A stretch of 64,000 nt of DNA from JBHHYR01 sp046757585 (GTDB taxonomy: Bacteria; Desulfobacterota; Binatia; HRBIN30), in contig JBHHYR010000001.1 of the NCBI GenBank assembly GCA_046757585.1, positions 21,069-85,068 of the forward strand, written 5' to 3'. Below are positions 62,185 through 64,000 of this stretch, piece by piece. Within the stretch, counting starts at the first letter, position 1. Each line of letters begins with the position of its first letter. A program made the position numbers and the translations under genes. Under the pieces are notes generated by a model. That model was not told the origin of the DNA, did not search any database, and was given only the letters and a program-made list of their open reading frames with translations.

Positions 62185-63611
62185 TGCCGCGCCATCTCGT
62201 GGTCCTGGTGTGCGCGTTGCTCGCCGGCAGCGCCCTGTGGGCAGGTGACGCGGCCGCCGTGGAAGCGGCCGAGCACCACACGCCTACAGCACCAGCGCAC
62301 GTGCGCCGTGTTCCCGTGACGATCCGCAAGCTCAAAGGGGAGCACCAGGTGCCGATTGATTACCGCAGCGCGCTACGGTTGGCGGCCGCAAAGAACCTCG
62401 ACATCCTGCAGGCACGCGCCCGTCTGATGGAGGATCGAGGAGCGCGCTTACGTGCCATTGGGAGACTGCTCCCTTCGCTGTCCGCCGGGCTCGAGACCGC
62501 TCGTATCGACGGCGAGATCCAAGCCTCGTTCGGCGAGCTCGGACGGCGGAAATTCAGCACAATCAATCCCGCCGGCCGTGTCAGCCTGCGCGTGAATCCC
62601 GGGGAGGCGATCTTTGAGCTACTGGCAGCCCATAAGCGCGTGGGCGCCGCCGAGCACGCCTCGGACGGGGTCACCCAGGAAACGCTGGCGCGGGTTGCAA
62701 CGCAGTACTTCAGCCTGCAGGCAGCGGAGGCGCAGGTCGGCATCGCAGCCTCCGCCGTCCAAACCGCCAAGGAGCTGCGGCGGTTGGCCTACGATCGGGC
62801 AACCCTGGGCGTCGGCCTCGAGGCTGACGCCGCGCGCGCCGAGGCCAGGCTGGCCCAAGAGGAGGTGGCGCTGACCAGCGCGGAAGAACGGTTCCGCGAC
62901 GCGTCGGTGGACCTGGCCGACACGCTCCGACTCGATCCCGCCGTGGTGCTCGTGCCCCTGGAGGCCAACGTCCGCCAGCTCGAACTCACGGACGCGCACC
63001 AGCCGCTGCCGCAGCTGCTCGACCGCGCACTGGCACAGCGGCCGGAGCTGCGCGCGCTTGGTTTGCGGGCGGCCGCAGCGGCGGATGCGCAGGCAGCGGC
63101 GTGGTGGAAAGCGCTCGGTCCGTCGGCCTATGGCGCCGTCGAGGAAAGCGGTATCGGACGAAGCTTCGCCGTCGGAAACCGGCAGATCTACGAGGGCTTC
63201 GTTGGCTGGACACTGACACCGTCCTCAGTGGGGGAAACGCGGGCAGCGGCGGCCCGGCTCGAGCAAACCCAACTGCACCAGGACCAGCTCAAGCAGGCAA
63301 TTAGAGCCGAAGTGGTCCGCGCCCGTGACCTGGTGTTCACGGCGAAGCTTCGTATCAGCGCCGGACGCCGTGGGGTGGCTGCAGCACAACAGTCACTGAC
63401 ATTGAGTCAGGACCGCTTTACGGGCGGGGCAGGCCTCGAGCTGGAAGTCATCGAGGCGCAGGAAGCGCTCACCACCGCACGCACCGCCCTCGTTCAGGCC
63501 ATTGCCCAGTACAACGCCGCCCAGGTGCGGTTGATTCGTGCCGTCGGCGACGTGTCCGTGGCTACGCTCACTGCCTTCCCCACGGCACCCCCAGGCGAAG
63601 CTTCCCCCTAG
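62184..63611 (+). CDS. TolC-family outer-membrane efflux protein
   Basis: Outer-membrane channel of 475 residues for the RND set. It starts at ATG 62184 on the adaptor's stop (TGATG). Signal sequence to about residue 27, then IDYRSALRLAAAKNLDILQARA and RLLPSLSAGLETARI as the first half, and LAQRPELRALGLRAAAAADAQAA plus ARDLVFTAKLRISAGRRGVAAAQQSL as the second, as in TolC proteins. This is a second TolC family member in the window. Confidence 0.87.
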   Translation: MPRHLVVLVCALLAGSALWAGDAAAVEAAEHHTPTAPAHVRRVPVTIRKLKGEHQVPIDYRSALRLAAAKNLDILQARARLMEDRGARLRAIGRLLPSLSAGLETARIDGEIQASFGELGRRKFSTINPAGRVSLRVNPGEAIFELLAAHKRVGAAEHASDGVTQETLARVATQYFSLQAAEAQVGIAASAVQTAKELRRLAYDRATLGVGLEADAARAEARLAQEEVALTSAEERFRDASVDLADTLRLDPAVVLVPLEANVRQLELTDAHQPLPQLLDRALAQRPELRALGLRAAAAADAQAAAWWKALGPSAYGAVEESGIGRSFAVGNRQIYEGFVGWTLTPSSVGETRAAAARLEQTQLHQDQLKQAIRAEVVRARDLVFTAKLRISAGRRGVAAAQQSLTLSQDRFTGGAGLELEVIEAQEALTTARTALVQAIAQYNAAQVRLIRAVGDVSVATLTAFPTAPPGEASP

Positions 63612-63617
63612 CAGGCC

Positions 63618-63646
63618 TGTCCGCGGACGAGAACGTGTTGCGGACA
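63618..63646. terminator. Possible hairpin after the efflux operon
   Basis: TGTCCGC at 63618-63624 pairs with GCGGACA at 63640-63646, with a 15-nt loop, starting 6 nt after the tolC stop. No T-run. Weak candidate for the operon end. Confidence 0.3.
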
Positions 63647-63745
63647 AGGCAGGCCTTCCCCGCTGGACAGCACAGTGCAGGAGCCTCACCCCCCTACACA
63701 TCGGCGTGGCAACGTGCGAGAGTCGGCGTACGAGGAGGTAGCCGT

Positions 63746-64000
63746 GTGACTCACCGTTCTAAGGGCCCCCGGCTGGCCGGCGGCATCGTGGGCTTGTGCG
63801 CGGGCCTGCTGCTGGCTAGTGGTGCAACCCTCGCAGCGGCAGCGATGCAGCAGCTCCCCGGCGCCCCACCGTACCCACCAGCGCTCCAGTCACAACTGCA
63901 CGCTGCGCTCGCCGCCAAGGGTTCGCACTATGTCCCCCGCACTCGCTATCTGAATCCGGACGGATCACCCCAGTACACCAACCGGCTGGTGCTGACCTCC
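63746..64000 (+). CDS. DUF255 thioredoxin-like protein, N-terminal part (3' truncated by window edge)
   Basis: The frame from GTG at 63746 has GAGGAGG 5 nt upstream and stays open to the window end (85 codons). Residues form a signal sequence (IVGLCAGLLLASGATLAAAA), then TRYLNPDGSPQYTNRLVLTS. In DUF255/YyaL-like proteins this is followed by S-P-Y-L-x-x-H and a thioredoxin-type Cys motif, which would lie past the edge. No stop was needed to see this gene, so it is easily overlooked. Whether the following site is Cys or Sec cannot be seen. Confidence 0.7.
   Translation, partial: MTHRSKGPRLAGGIVGLCAGLLLASGATLAAAAMQQLPGAPPYPPALQSQLHAALAAKGSHYVPRTRYLNPDGSPQYTNRLVLTS

Noticed and set aside
1..64000. 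tRNA, rRNA or CRISPR arrays
   Set aside because: No tRNA-like arm pattern was noticed in gaps, and no regularly spaced repeats were found by eye.
63746..64000. Calling the last gene a selenoprotein
   Set aside because: The expected Cys site is beyond the edge of the window, so nothing can be said.

Overview
The window is a GC-rich bacterial chromosome segment with dense coding on both strands, many ATGA/TGATG start-stop overlaps, and a Gram-negative envelope gene set (LptF/LptG, three tripartite-efflux outer-membrane or adaptor sets, lipoproteins, multi-haem cytochromes). The secreted protein at 46579-47367, with a Pro/Thr linker and paired EF-hand repeats, plus the richness in selenoproteins, suggests an uncultured deltaproteobacterium-like lineage (for example Binatota, Desulfobacterota or Myxococcota). 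That assignment is inference. No rRNA, tRNA, CRISPR array or phage gene was seen.

Layout. 1-4120: end of a fatty acyl-AMP ligase, then a lipid-type trio (nucleotidyltransferase-like protein, diacylglycerol-kinase-like enzyme, CDP-alcohol phosphatidyltransferase). 4460-11000: a five-gene operon DUF3604 - peptidyl-prolyl isomerase - HupE/UreJ - lptF - lptG. 11185-26496: a glycan/glycolipid locus with GT2 and GT4 glycosyltransferases, two sulfotransferases plus a decayed third, a 2OG-Fe(II) oxygenase, two ELM1-type proteins (one in a three-domain fusion), gpmA, an MsbA-like exporter, an acetyltransferase-like protein and two nucleotidyltransferases. 26582-32411: a small conserved protein and a MacA/MacB/TolC-like tripartite system. 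32467-39423: lipoprotein, membrane protein, B12-radical SAM enzyme, an ECF sigma/anti-sigma pair, a cupredoxin-like protein and two cytochromes c. 39796-46241: an exported protein of unknown function, a paralogue of the small protein, a membrane-anchored selenocysteine redoxin, then arsM, arsS and a PiT transporter (arsenic methylation/arsenosugar type). 46579-50171: a secreted EF-hand protein, a lytic transglycosylase, a TlpA-like thioredoxin and a frameshifted OmpA-like protein. 50165-56237 (minus strand): a two-domain CMD/AhpD-like selenoprotein, two DUF3179 selenoproteins, a nucleoside hydrolase, a kinase of the phosphotransferase fold and a membrane protein. 56427-63611: ECF sigma, anti-sigma, then an RND-adaptor-TolC efflux operon. 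63746-end: start of a DUF255 thioredoxin-like protein.

The most notable content is four genes that each look like two abutting ORFs but are single genes crossed by one in-frame TGA at a redox-type position (Ser-Leu-Asp-Trp-U, Cys-Phe-Tyr-U, and twice Val-Thr-Tyr-U-Pro-Leu). TGA is an ordinary stop in neighbouring genes, and each TGA is followed by a possible bacterial SECIS hairpin whose loop lies about 18-26 nt downstream. A 165-bp MITE-like repeat occurs three times (15587, 46229, 46394); one copy supplies the last codons and the stop of the PiT gene.
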